Assembly: GCF_000003605.2 (NCBI RefSeq)
Contig: NW_003105101.1
Location: 472,611 to 486,187, forward strand
Reading direction: 5' to 3'
From: Saccoglossus kowalevskii
Lineage: Eukaryota; Hemichordata; Enteropneusta; Harrimaniidae
DNA: 13,577 nt
The notes below the pieces were generated by a model. The model saw only the letters and a program-made list of their open reading frames with translations, ran no database searches and was not told where the DNA came from. Position 1 is the first letter of the stretch. Each line of letters begins with the position of its first letter. Made by a program: the position numbers and the translations under genes. This document shows positions 8,601-13,577 of the stretch, one piece after another.

Positions 8601-10563
8601 TGGAAACAGTATCTTAAGACTCACTCTCATTGTGCATGTCCTGGTTTAAAGTTCTCAGTATAATAAGGTTAATGTGATGGGTGTGCATGCAATATATTAT
8701 ATACATTGTTTATTATTATTGTATCACTTCAGTGACTGTTGTTATTCTGTGTATGTGCACCCTACTTATTCATCAGCTGGGCGCTTAATTTCACTTCACA
8801 AATTGTGTGAAATGATCTTTACCTTTTGAGCACCAAAGGCAACTTTAGGCACCATCCTCAAATCAGTTTCAGTTATAGCTGTTTATGAGATGTTGCCAAA
8901 ATTGCAAAAATTTTTTTATCAAAAACTAGAAGCAATGTCTCATTTTGTTTGATCCAAAACTAAGATTGAATTCCGTGAAAATTACAGAAAATGTGAACAA
9001 AAATTTACCGCTGAAAATGTCAAGCATTTCTTATGTTATTGGATACCAAATTCGCTGGCACAAAATTTCTTTGAGGTGGTGTTTATGCATATTATTCTTA
9101 TTTAATATAAATAGACAAGAATGGTTGTAAATATTTTATTTTTTAAACATTTTCCCTATTTCCTCTTTTTTTCTTCTTTCATATGAACTTGATAAAACAG
9201 ATTTAAAATTAGGTGAGTTTATCTGTTATTCTTTATTAACCCTTTTTCCGTCAAATTTTGATCCAATATTTTGCCTCGACACAATTTTCTATTGGCTCCA
9301 GATTTTTATTGAAATTTCAGAAAAAATGTTGTTCTGAGCAATCACAATCATGAGTGCAAACATGATATACTATACCGGTAGTAATGTTTTGCCAGGTTTC
9401 GTATTCTTTCTATTTTGTTTTTTTTTCTGCAAATGTTGGAATAAAATTATGATTCTATTTCTTTATTTTATGCTAGACACCACAGAGATAAAATGATGAG
9501 ATCTTCAGATGGAAAAATACACCATGAACATCAGTCAAAAGGTGAGTGAGTAGTTGGCATTGGGTATAAATATTCTTTACCTGAATAAACTAGTCATTAT
9601 CGTGTATAACTATTGAGTTCCTGCTAGTCGTCTTTGACGTAACAGTCATAATTAGACAAGCATAACTACGGTAGTCTGTATCTGAAAGAACTAGTCAGTA
9701 TCATGTATGACTATTCAGTACCATGCATAACTAGTCAGTTCCATTAATAATAATAATAATAATCATTACCAGGTTTAACTAGTTAGTACTAGGCATAACT
9801 AGACAGTACCACTGTGGCTAAAGCTAATCACATTTTGTTCTCTACAGACGGGTCTCCAAGCAATCTACACAATCAACTTCACCAATCTGTATTTATGTCT
9901 GCAATGACTCCCTATCCTGCTAAAGATTTACCACTTTGTTGGGAACAGCATTCTAAACTGTTACCTGGGGTGTCTGATATAACAGCCAGTGAAGTCTCTA
10001 AGTGGTCTACGGATCAAGTGTCAGAGTTTGTGAAAAAATTACCAGGATGTGAAGAACATGCACAGAAGTTTGCAGAAGAGGTAATTTTATTGCTGAAAAA
10101 ATACAGTTTTAGGATGTTCTAAGATTCTTTATTTGGTCAAACATTTTTTTTTTAGCTAATATGTATAATCAGTTTTTTTCTATCCTAAAATACTAAATAA
10201 TTTGCAAAAAAAAACATGTCCTGGCAGTCATCAGTATTTTCATGGCAGAAAAAATTGCAGCTACAATATACTAATAATAAATGTGATCTACCAGTATGTC
10301 AAGACCGATTGATAAACAGTAAGAGATCAGAGGATCAGAACGCAGACACGCTCAGTTCTCACAAGTGCTTTTTAACGATTATCAATGTTTTGTTATAATT
10401 CCCAACTATATAAATATTTTTTTTTTTACAGCAAATCGACGGTGAAGCATTCTTACTACTGACCCAGACAGATATTGTGAAGATAATGAGTATCAAACTT
10501 GGACCTGCGTTAAAAATTTACAACGCCATACTTATATTAAAAAGCTCCGATGACACAGTATGA
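2536..10563 (+). CDS. L3MBTL: L3MBTL-family MBT/zinc-finger/SAM chromatin protein (3' part of a spliced gene, 11 exons)
   Basis: Joined exons: 2536-2627, 3076-3307, 3439-3524, 4689-4942, 6254-6328, 7286-7468, 8150-8341, 9201-9212, 9477-9541, 9848-10080, 10432-10563. Every junction is GT-AG and phase-compatible, giving 517 codons and a TGA. Domain order is MBT2, MBT3, CCHHC finger 1, Ala-rich linker, CCHHC finger 2, basic linker, SAM. This is the L3MBTL1/3/4 order, except that as I recall the vertebrate proteins they carry one such finger. Known for the family: nuclear reader of mono- and dimethyl-lysine on histone tails and other proteins, acting in chromatin compaction and repression, with SAM-mediated self-association. 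The MBT3 to finger-1 stretch looks most like L3MBTL3/4; finger 2 and the region before the SAM look most like L3MBTL1. I therefore read it as an unduplicated invertebrate co-ortholog. The start codon, N-terminus and MBT1 lie outside the window. Family assignment is very secure; the choice of vertebrate paralog is not. Confidence 0.96.
2628..3075 (+). other. Intron A-B (448 bp)
   Basis: Bounded by GTAAGT and TGTAG. AT-rich and without a recognised element; a CpG-containing patch (GCGCGAGACGCACGC, around 3007-3021) is the only compositional feature. The open frames here are short and lack coding character. Confidence 0.85.
3076..3307 (+). CDS. L3MBTL: Exon B: barrel core of MBT repeat 2, methyl-lysine pocket intact
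   Basis: Acceptor TATATGTAG, donor GTAAGT; enters in phase 0 and leaves in phase 1 (77 codons plus one base). It contains [32 protein letters not shown] and LHPVGWC, the hallmarks of an MBT core. The pocket residues known from human L3MBTL1 MBT2 (Asp355, Asn358, Phe379, Trp382, Tyr386) are all present with the same spacing: Asp at 3127, Asn at 3136, Phe at 3199, Trp at 3208, Tyr at 3220. In the human protein MBT2 is the repeat that cages mono- and dimethyl-lysine, so binding is probably retained. The reading frame continues for about 30 codons into the following short intron before a stop, so intron retention would truncate the protein. Confidence 0.96.
3439..3524 (+). CDS. L3MBTL: Exon C: N-terminal arm of MBT repeat 3
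   Basis: The acceptor TTTTCCAG lies only 131 bases after exon B; the donor is GTGAGT. It enters in phase 1, the split codon reading Asp, and leaves in phase 0. The peptide [13 protein letters not shown]...VPARAFKP has the F-x-W-x-x-YL and PA.AFK motifs of the MBT3 arm. Its size and intron phases mirror exon A. Confidence 0.93.
3525..4688 (+). other. Intron C-D (1164 bp)
   Basis: Bounded by GTGAGT and TTACAG. It contains a 15-bp direct repeat with a 19-bp period (TAAGTCATTATGATA at 3974 and 3993) and the older copy of a dispersed repeat family (about 4275-4600). A minus-strand open frame at 3727-3957 has no recognisable motif and is not called. Confidence 0.85.
4275..4600 (+). repeat. Dispersed repeat family X, copy 1 (CpG-depleted, older)
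   Basis: It aligns by eye with 4965-5345 in the same orientation. Anchors are ATGAATAG, GAGATC(T/C)T.GC, GATTA.TGAAC, TAGTTCA, ATACCCTTACTT, TCAAATGTGTACAGCACATT (4470-4489) and TCTCGCAGTGA.CGGAAAATG. Many CpG sites of the other copy appear here as TG or CA. No protein coding is seen; it is probably a non-autonomous mobile element. The ends are approximate. Confidence 0.72.
4689..4942 (+). CDS. L3MBTL: Exon D: barrel core of MBT repeat 3
   Basis: Acceptor TTGCTTACAG, donor GTAAGT; enters in phase 0 and leaves in phase 2 (84 codons plus two bases). It encodes [46 protein letters not shown] and KTGHPLQPP, a complete MBT core. The pocket positions equivalent to those of MBT2 are also filled (Asp 4734, Asn 4743, Phe 4806, Trp 4815, Tyr 4827). 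The second aromatic after that Tyr is Tyr instead of the Trp seen in MBT2. The tail [10 protein letters not shown] resembles the L3MBTL3/4 linker before the zinc finger. Confidence 0.96.
4965..5345 (+). repeat. Dispersed repeat family X, copy 2 (CpG-rich, younger)
   Basis: The second copy lies just after exon D. It keeps many CpG dinucleotides, including the self-complementary core ATCTCGCGAGAT (5007-5018) and the 3' block TCGATTTCACGCATAACGC (5289-5307). It is about 55 bases longer than copy 1, mostly through internal sequence between 5185 and 5285. No terminal inverted repeat or poly-A tail is clear, so the element class (MITE or SINE-like) is open. Confidence 0.72.
5008..5017. promoter_or_regulatory. 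TCTCGCGAGA palindrome (BANP/Kaiso-type motif)
   Basis: The exact 10-mer TCTCGCGAGA is the CpG-containing motif bound by BANP in vertebrates and also linked to Kaiso. It lies inside repeat family X copy 2, overlapping a second palindrome CGAGATCTCG (5003-5012). Its intron location and the lack of a nearby transcript start argue for caution. Confidence 0.35.
5763..5962. repeat. 21-bp direct repeat bracketing a pyrimidine-rich block
   Basis: The 21-mer starting TTGTTGGAGGGTCTGATTTA occurs at 5763-5783 and 5942-5962, 179 bases apart. The sequence between is strongly C+T-rich. The arms could be a target-site duplication, although 21 bp is long for one, or leftovers of a larger tandem repeat. Confidence 0.75.
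6254..6328 (+). CDS. L3MBTL: Exon E: first half of CCHHC zinc finger 1
   Basis: Acceptor TTTATTTCCACAG, donor GTAATC; 75 bases, phase 2 on both sides. The split Gly codon from exon D is followed by [19 protein letters not shown] and then YTGHH. It supplies the first two cysteines (Cx4C) and the histidines of a MyT1-type CCHHC finger; the last cysteine is on exon F. The exon is too short to be seen as a gene on its own, but the frame and motif leave little doubt. Confidence 0.93.
6329..7285 (+). other. Intron E-F (957 bp)
   Basis: Bounded by GTAATC and TTCCAG. AT-rich with no recognised element, repeat or reading frame. It interrupts zinc finger 1 between its last histidine and last cysteine. 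Confidence 0.85.
7286..7468 (+). CDS. L3MBTL: Exon F: end of zinc finger 1 and alanine-rich linker
   Basis: Acceptor TTCTATTCCAG, donor GTAAGT; 183 bases, phase 2 on both sides. The split codon gives Ser, then [21 protein letters not shown] completes finger 1 and adds the NKD..LPDRL tail seen in L3MBTL3/4. Finger 1 reads C-x4-C-x4-H-x8-H-x5-C over exons E and F. A tract of six Ala, one Val and six Ala (7368-7406) follows, then a short proline-containing linker ([14 protein letters not shown]). The Ala tract is coded mainly by GCA and could vary in length. Confidence 0.93.
7368..7406 (+). repeat. In-frame GCN (poly-alanine) tract
   Basis: Thirteen codons encode Ala6-Val-Ala6, starting with a run of five GCA codons and continuing in mixed GCG, GCA and GCT. 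The tract is in frame and lies in the linker between the two zinc fingers. The mixed codons in the second half should make it more stable than the pure GCA run. Confidence 0.9.
7469..8149 (+). other. Intron F-G (681 bp) with a compound stem-loop
   Basis: Bounded by GTAAGT and CTACCAG. It contains a possible stem-loop: outer arms TTTAACACATTGC (7702-7714) and GCAATGTGTAAAA (7766-7778) pair with one mismatch, and an inner hairpin pairs CCTGAG (7714-7719) with CTCAGG (7726-7731). The remainder is unremarkable. Confidence 0.75.
8150..8341 (+). CDS. L3MBTL: Exon G: complete CCHHC zinc finger 2 and basic linker
   Basis: Acceptor TGATTCTACCAG, donor GTAAGT; 192 bases, phase 2 on both sides. [20 protein letters not shown] followed by [12 protein letters not shown] is a complete finger with ligand spacing C-x4-C-x4-H-x7-H-x5-C, the MyT1/L3MBTL1 form. 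The tail runs through a polar stretch to ALGRGRRPK, a basic segment resembling the GRPPK patch that follows the finger in L3MBTL1. This second finger is in addition to finger 1, which is unusual for the family as I know it. Confidence 0.94.
8342..9200 (+). other. Intron G-micro-exon (859 bp)
   Basis: Bounded by GTAAGT and AAAACAG, with a long pyrimidine-rich stretch at about 9150-9180 before the acceptor. No repeat or gene is recognised. If the micro-exon is skipped, the intron extends to 9476. Confidence 0.7.
9201..9212 (+). CDS. L3MBTL: Exon H0: putative 12-nt micro-exon in the basic linker
   Basis: Twelve bases sit between a strong pyrimidine-rich acceptor (ending GATAAAACAG) and a consensus GTGAGT donor. 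They are phase 2 on both sides. Including them changes ...RRPK-HHRDK to ...RRPK-FKIR-HHRDK, which restores similarity to the PKYRKI motif that follows the basic patch in vertebrate L3MBTL1. The upstream exon G ends in an incomplete AAR codon that either route can complete, so the micro-exon could be constitutive or alternative. Support is splice signals plus family similarity; transcript evidence is lacking. Confidence 0.68.
9477..9541 (+). CDS. L3MBTL: Exon H: charged linker before the SAM region
   Basis: Acceptor TTTATGCTAG, donor GTGAGT; 65 bases, entering in phase 2 and leaving in phase 1. It encodes the basic, histidine-rich linker [21 protein letters not shown]. No domain is recognised. 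It is required because it converts the phase 2 end of the finger exons to the phase 1 entry of exon I. Conservation of this linker is low in the family, so the call rests on splice sites and frame. Confidence 0.82.
9586..9814 (+). repeat. Degenerate minisatellite with an embedded (TAA)6 microsatellite
   Basis: Imperfect units related to ATAACTAGTCAGTACCATGC recur about eight to ten times through intron H-I, for example near 9588, 9691, 9727, 9777 and 9796. Six TAA units lie at 9745-9762. The tract fills most of the 306-base intron and ends about 35 bases before the exon I acceptor. Confidence 0.7.
9848..10080 (+). CDS. L3MBTL: Exon I: pre-SAM segment and first half of the SAM domain
   Basis: Acceptor TTCTCTACAG, donor GTAATT; enters in phase 1, with the split codon giving Asp, and leaves in phase 0 after 77 codons. 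[14 protein letters not shown] and [13 protein letters not shown] match the conserved segment before the SAM in L3MBTL proteins. The SAM domain begins near [15 protein letters not shown] (Trp at 10003) and runs to the exon end at KFAEE. The break inside the SAM, just before QIDGEAF, is a natural family position. The SAM mediates self-association and binding to other SAM or Polycomb-type proteins in this family. Confidence 0.96.
10081..10431 (+). other. Intron I-J (351 bp) within the SAM domain
   Basis: Bounded by GTAATT and a T-rich ACAG acceptor. AT-rich with A and T homopolymers; the open frame at 10216-10398 shows no domain and is not called. Confidence 0.85.
10432..10563 (+). CDS. L3MBTL: Exon J: second half of the SAM domain and stop codon
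   Basis: The acceptor is a run of T ending in ACAG. Phase 0 entry, 43 codons, then TGA at 10561-10563. [20 protein letters not shown] followed by [20 protein letters not shown] is nearly invariant in the family and finishes the SAM. The protein ends only a few residues after the SAM, at DDTV. Upstream of it, the 351-base intron has a separate stop in frame, so retention of that intron would truncate the SAM. Confidence 0.97.
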   Translation, partial: QIDGEAFLLLTQTDIVKIMSIKLGPALKIYNAILILKSSDDTV

Positions 10564-11372
10564 GACATTAGTTTTATTCTAACAAAAAATAATCTCTTGG
10601 TTTATTTTGTCAACAATGATCCTGGCATTGCAAGCAGTCAGACTGCTATATGAACAGATTTTTATGTTAGCTAAATTACCCATGGTTCATTGCAAATACA
10701 GTTGACCTATCAAAGAGTTTATACAGTGATTATGGAATGCAATAATGTACAGCATTTACTGGTTGCATTTTGGGACCGTTTTAGGGGATCCATGCAACAT
10801 TACATGAACAACCTAGGTGGCCTTAGGTTAAAAGATCTGATTGGCTGGATGAAAGAATTTGTAAATAGAATCTTGATTCCTAATGACTGTACAGAGTTCA
10901 ACATTATGATTGACACTTGGTCAGATAAATGAATTGTATATAAAACTATACAGTAGTACAGTGTAATAATATTGACACTAGGTTTCCAGGTCTTTGTCTT
11001 TAGATTTAACACTTCGTCATAATCATGAGTATACATCATAATGTACGATACAAGTAAAAACTAATGACATTTTAGTGAAATATTAGTGGAAATGTTTTAT
11101 CGTTTCTTTGCATGTTTGATATTTGAAATATTGTTGATTGCATATTGGCAGCAATGATAGGGGCTCGCTGAAGTTCTCCCCCATTGAAATAACATTTTTC
11201 GATAAAGTTCTCATGACGTCACATGTATAGATTTTATTAGAGTGACAGCTCATGAAAGTCTACAGGCAATGTGAATAGACATTTTTGAAGAGCATATAGG
11301 ACAGCCGTATTTAAACATCTGAATCAAACTGTGTTGAGATGATTTTGATTGATTCTGTTTTGAATCTGGTGT
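10564..11372 (+). other. 3' UTR and downstream sequence, first part
   Basis: No AATAAA lies within about 1.2 kb after the stop, so the 3' UTR is long or uses a variant signal; GATAAA at 10923-10928 is one variant. An 80-codon open frame at 10690-10932 is noted under findings but not called. A perfect CRE-type palindrome TGACGTCA lies at 11214-11221. Confidence 0.5.
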
Positions 11373-11584
11373 TTCTAAATTTATAATTTCTAACTGTAAT
11401 GGACTTGATACATTTGATAACAACAGATTGTAATAGGCTCCAAATATGGTTTTGGTTTTTATGTGATGTAAAATACTAGTACTTTATTTTCCTTGGAATT
11501 AATTTTTCGCTGATGGAATGATTCAGTGAAAGTAAAATCCAGCGAATATACCTGTTTTTCTATATTTTACATTCAACTTGTCAA
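11373..11584 (+). repeat. MITE-like family Y, copy 1
   Basis: It matches copy 2 at an offset of about 218 with scattered substitutions and small indels. It contains GTAAAATAC near its middle, then GGAATTAATTTTTCGCTGA (11496-11514), and ends in CATTCAACTTGTCAA. The centre can fold: TTTCGCTGA against TCAGTGAAA, around TGGAATGAT. No coding sequence is present. Confidence 0.85.
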
Positions 11585-11590
11585 CTTCAG

Positions 11591-11795
11591 TTCTGAATTT
11601 ATAATTTCTAACTGAAATGGACTTGATACATGTGAGATCAACAGATTGTAATAGGTTTCAAATATGGTTTTGGTTTTTATGTAGCGTAAAATAATCTATC
11701 TTCTTTGGAATTAATTTTCGCTGAAGGAATGATTCAGTGAAAGTAAAATCCAGCGAATATACCTGTTTTTCTATATTTTACATTCAACTTGTCAA
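11591..11795 (+). repeat. MITE-like family Y, copy 2
   Basis: A direct neighbour of copy 1 separated by six bases, sharing the start TTCT.AATTTATAATTTCTAA and the end CATTCAACTTGTCAA. It has lost about a dozen bases around CGTAAAATA and carries point differences throughout, so the duplication is not recent. Confidence 0.85.
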
Positions 11796-11798
11796 AAA

Positions 11799-11881
11799 AC
11801 AGTGAAAATAAATTTCATACAGAACACCCAAACATTCCTTTCAGTGAAAATTAATTCTAGCTAAAATATAGTACTGGAGTA
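11799..11881 (-). repeat. MITE-like family Y, copy 3 (inverted, variant)
   Basis: Its minus strand reads TTTTAGCTAGAATTAATTTT, CACTGAAAGGAATG, TTTGGGTGTTCTGTATG and AAATTTATTTTCACTG in order. This matches 12335-12420 closely and shares the GAATTAATTTTC.CTGA core with copies 1 and 2. The AATAAA at 11807-11812 lies inside this copy. Confidence 0.8.
11807..11812 (+). terminator. Candidate poly(A) signal AATAAA
   Basis: The first canonical AATAAA after the stop codon, about 1.24 kb downstream, but inside a repeat copy and without a clear GT-rich element after it. A second candidate is at 13004-13009. The sequence alone does not decide between them. Confidence 0.25.
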
Positions 11882-12334
11882 TTTCACAATATTCATGTAT
11901 ATATATAAGGGTGTATAATGATGATATCTTTTATATGCATTTCCTTTAGTTTTACGATTCTGATTTCCAGACATTGATCAGTGCAATACCCATACTAGTG
12001 TTATATACATTTTTTTTAAAAAAAAAAAAAATATCCCAAGATGTATTGCACAGTATTTCCTACTCCCCATATTATATCATTGCAATGTTGTTGTTTTTTA
12101 ATTTCAGAATGTGATTAAGTTGAAGCAAATTTAAGTCATTATGGTTAATTTTTGTTTGAATGTACATATAGTTTTATACTGCAAACTTTCATTTTGCATG
12201 AGATGTTAAATCTTTGTTAAATTGAGGATTCGCAAACATTTTTAGTATATATTGGGGTTGTTAAGTCACAGTGCCTTCATGGAGATCGTGTCTTTGTGGA
12301 CGGCCTCAAACAGTAGTAAACCTTTCTATAGTAA

Positions 12335-12420
12335 ACTGTAAAATACTTTATTTTAGCTGGAATTAATCACTGAAAAGACTTTTTGGGTGTTTTGTATGGA
12401 ATTTATTTTCAATGATTTAT
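12335..12420 (+). repeat. MITE-like family Y, copy 4 (variant)
   Basis: GTAAAATACTTTATTTTAGC followed by TGGAATTAATCACTGAAAAG and TTTGGGTGTTTTGTATGG pairs with copy 3 as an inverted repeat about 450 bases apart, differing by a four-base gap and scattered substitutions. The copy 3/copy 4 pair could form a long hairpin if transcribed together. Confidence 0.8.
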
Positions 12421-12494
12421 GATGGCTTGAAGTAAAACATAGGAAAAATAGTACTTTATAGCTGATAATGACTGCAGATTAGTGATGAAAAAAT

Positions 12495-12513
12495 TAGATC
12501 GCTAAGCGATCTA
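12495..12513. repeat. Perfect 9-bp inverted repeat with one-base centre
   Basis: TAGATCGCTAAGCGATCTA is self-complementary around the central A and stands out in an AT-rich flank. It could be a dimeric DNA-binding site or a short hairpin end. A further GAGCGAT lies 14 bases downstream. Confidence 0.85.
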
Positions 12514-13321
12514 GAAGTACGAATGAGCGATGTTTTGCATATCTGAATTCTGTCTTCATTCCTTGCCCAATGATGGCTTTTTCTTATAAAACCATGTAAC
12601 CATCTTGTTTTTTTATTCACTCGTATGAAAGGGTTACATTCTGTGTGTACTGACACTTTAGAAAATGACGAGCCATTCAAAATTTTATTTTAGTAATTTA
12701 ACATGCATAGTGGATAATGACAAGCATAACTTAAAACACTAGATAATATATAAATAGAACATTATTTATTTGTATTTTGCAGATACATGTAATTTTTTAA
12801 AATCTGCATTTGAAAACATTTTGAAAAAACCACCATTACTTAAACCAAACGCTTGTTACTGGCATTGTAAAAATTTTGCGGTATGCTGTATCAGCTGTAG
12901 AAGGATTTTTACATTATTAGAAAAAAATGTTTTGATCTAGGGTGCTGTATTCAAGTGCATTATTTGACGTTTTTTTAATGTTGTTGATGCGTAAAATTTG
13001 CTAAATAAAATCCATGCGAAAGAACAGTAGAACTGATTTAGATTCTCTGCCAGGTTCATAGATTTTTAATACCCAGTGAATTTGCTCAAAGCATCAAACC
13101 AATTTTATTCCTTTGTTTATGTTGACCAATCAACTGCCTTGAAAGAAGAAGTGTTTATTTATTTTCGGATTGCACCTCCATTGTATCATTTACAGACTCC
13201 TGTGTATACCAAAGTTTTTGTTCTTCTATGTCGGAATTGTCCCATCTTCTGTACTGTAATCTGTTTCATATGAATTTATATTGGCAGTCATTTTCATACA
13301 GACTGTACAATGTTAAATTGA
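12514..13321. other. Intergenic or distal 3' UTR sequence
   Basis: AT-rich with no recognised gene or repeat. The open frames at 12456-12680 (minus) and 13076-13273 (plus) have no recognisable motif and no splice context. Confidence 0.7.
13004..13009 (+). terminator. Candidate poly(A) signal AATAAA (distal)
   Basis: Lies in CTAAATAAAATCC in unique sequence 2.4 kb after the stop. No strong downstream GT-rich element is visible. It would imply a 3' UTR of about 2.45 kb carrying the whole family Y cluster. Confidence 0.25.
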
Positions 13322-13577
13322 TTGATGTCATGTTCAACATTCCATTGATGTCATGTTCTACATTTTGTTGATGCAATGTTCAACATTCCATTGATGTCAT
13401 GTTCTACATTTTGTTGATGCAATGTTCAACATTCCATTGATGTCATGTTCTACATTTTGTTGATGCAATGTTCAACATTCCATTGATGTCATGTTCAACA
13501 TTCCATTGATGTGATGTTCAACATTCCATTGATGTGATGTTCAACATTTTGTTGATGCAATGTTCAACATTGCATTG
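13322..13577 (+). repeat. 23-bp minisatellite, 11 copies plus partial, running off the window
   Basis: Eleven consecutive 23-base units start at 13322, each beginning TTGATG and containing ATGTTC(A/T)ACATT; a twelfth starts at 13575 and is cut by the window edge. Units differ at three places: TC, CA or TG after TTGATG(T); CAAC or CTAC in the middle; and TCCA, TTTG or TGCA at the end. Units 2-7 alternate as three copies of a 46-base dimer. Confidence 0.96.

Noticed and set aside
8945-9130. Plus-strand open frame of 61 codons in the intron before the micro-exon
   Set aside because: AT-driven composition, no motif, and phase-compatible splicing to neighbours is not supported.
10216-10398. Open frame of 60 codons in intron I-J
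   Set aside because: It lies between the two halves of the SAM domain; the known exon junction gives a perfect SAM without it.
12010-12031. Run of T followed by a run of A (fold-back homopolymer)
   Set aside because: Such junctions are common in AT-rich DNA and prone to sequencing error; no element could be defined around it.
13076-13273. Open frame of 65 codons near the window end
   Set aside because: No motif, rich in residues expected from AT-rich non-coding DNA, with no supporting context.
1-13577. tRNA, rRNA, CRISPR or bacterial-type operon features
   Set aside because: No tRNA B-box-like sequence with a cloverleaf, no rRNA similarity, no spaced direct-repeat array of CRISPR type; the window is animal nuclear DNA.

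Overview
The window holds the 3' part of one spliced animal gene on the plus strand, and I see no other convincing gene. It is a member of the L3MBTL1/L3MBTL3/L3MBTL4 (lethal(3)malignant brain tumor-like) clade of chromatin proteins. Eleven exons, including one of 12 bases, join into 517 uninterrupted codons between 2536 and a TGA at 10561-10563. They encode MBT repeat 2 (exons at 2536 and 3076), MBT repeat 3 (3439 and 4689), a first CCHHC zinc finger split over two exons (6254 and 7286), an alanine-rich linker, a second complete CCHHC finger (8150), a basic linker that includes the micro-exon (9201-9212), and a C-terminal SAM domain (9848 and 10432). The N-terminus and MBT repeat 1 must lie upstream of the window.

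The organism is a multicellular animal: GT-AG introns of 0.1-1.3 kb, AT-rich non-coding DNA, many small decayed repeats, and C-to-T decay at CpG sites between repeat copies, which implies germline CpG methylation. A single gene that combines features of the vertebrate L3MBTL1 and L3MBTL3 paralogs suggests an invertebrate, probably a marine bilaterian such as a non-vertebrate deuterostome or a lophotrochozoan. The sequence does not fix the phylum.

Layout. 1-2535 is the tail of an upstream intron. It holds a strong CTCF-like motif (711-729) and a perfect 521-bp tandem duplication (1213-2254). 2536-4942 encodes MBT2 and MBT3. 4943-9476 encodes the two zinc fingers and the micro-exon; the introns here carry a repeat family with a CpG-rich young copy, a direct repeat around a pyrimidine tract and a stem-loop. 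9477-10563 encodes the linker and SAM domain. 10564-13577 is 3' UTR and intergenic DNA with a four-copy hairpin-type (MITE-like) repeat family, a perfect short palindrome, and an 11-copy 23-bp minisatellite running off the window end.

The most notable biology is the finger region. All five introns from 4943 to 9476 are phase 2, so exons E, F, G and the 12-nt micro-exon can each be skipped without a frameshift. One protein carries both a finger like that of L3MBTL3/4 and a finger like that of L3MBTL1. The two MBT repeats also share one two-exon layout with identical intron phases, a fossil of repeat-by-exon duplication.
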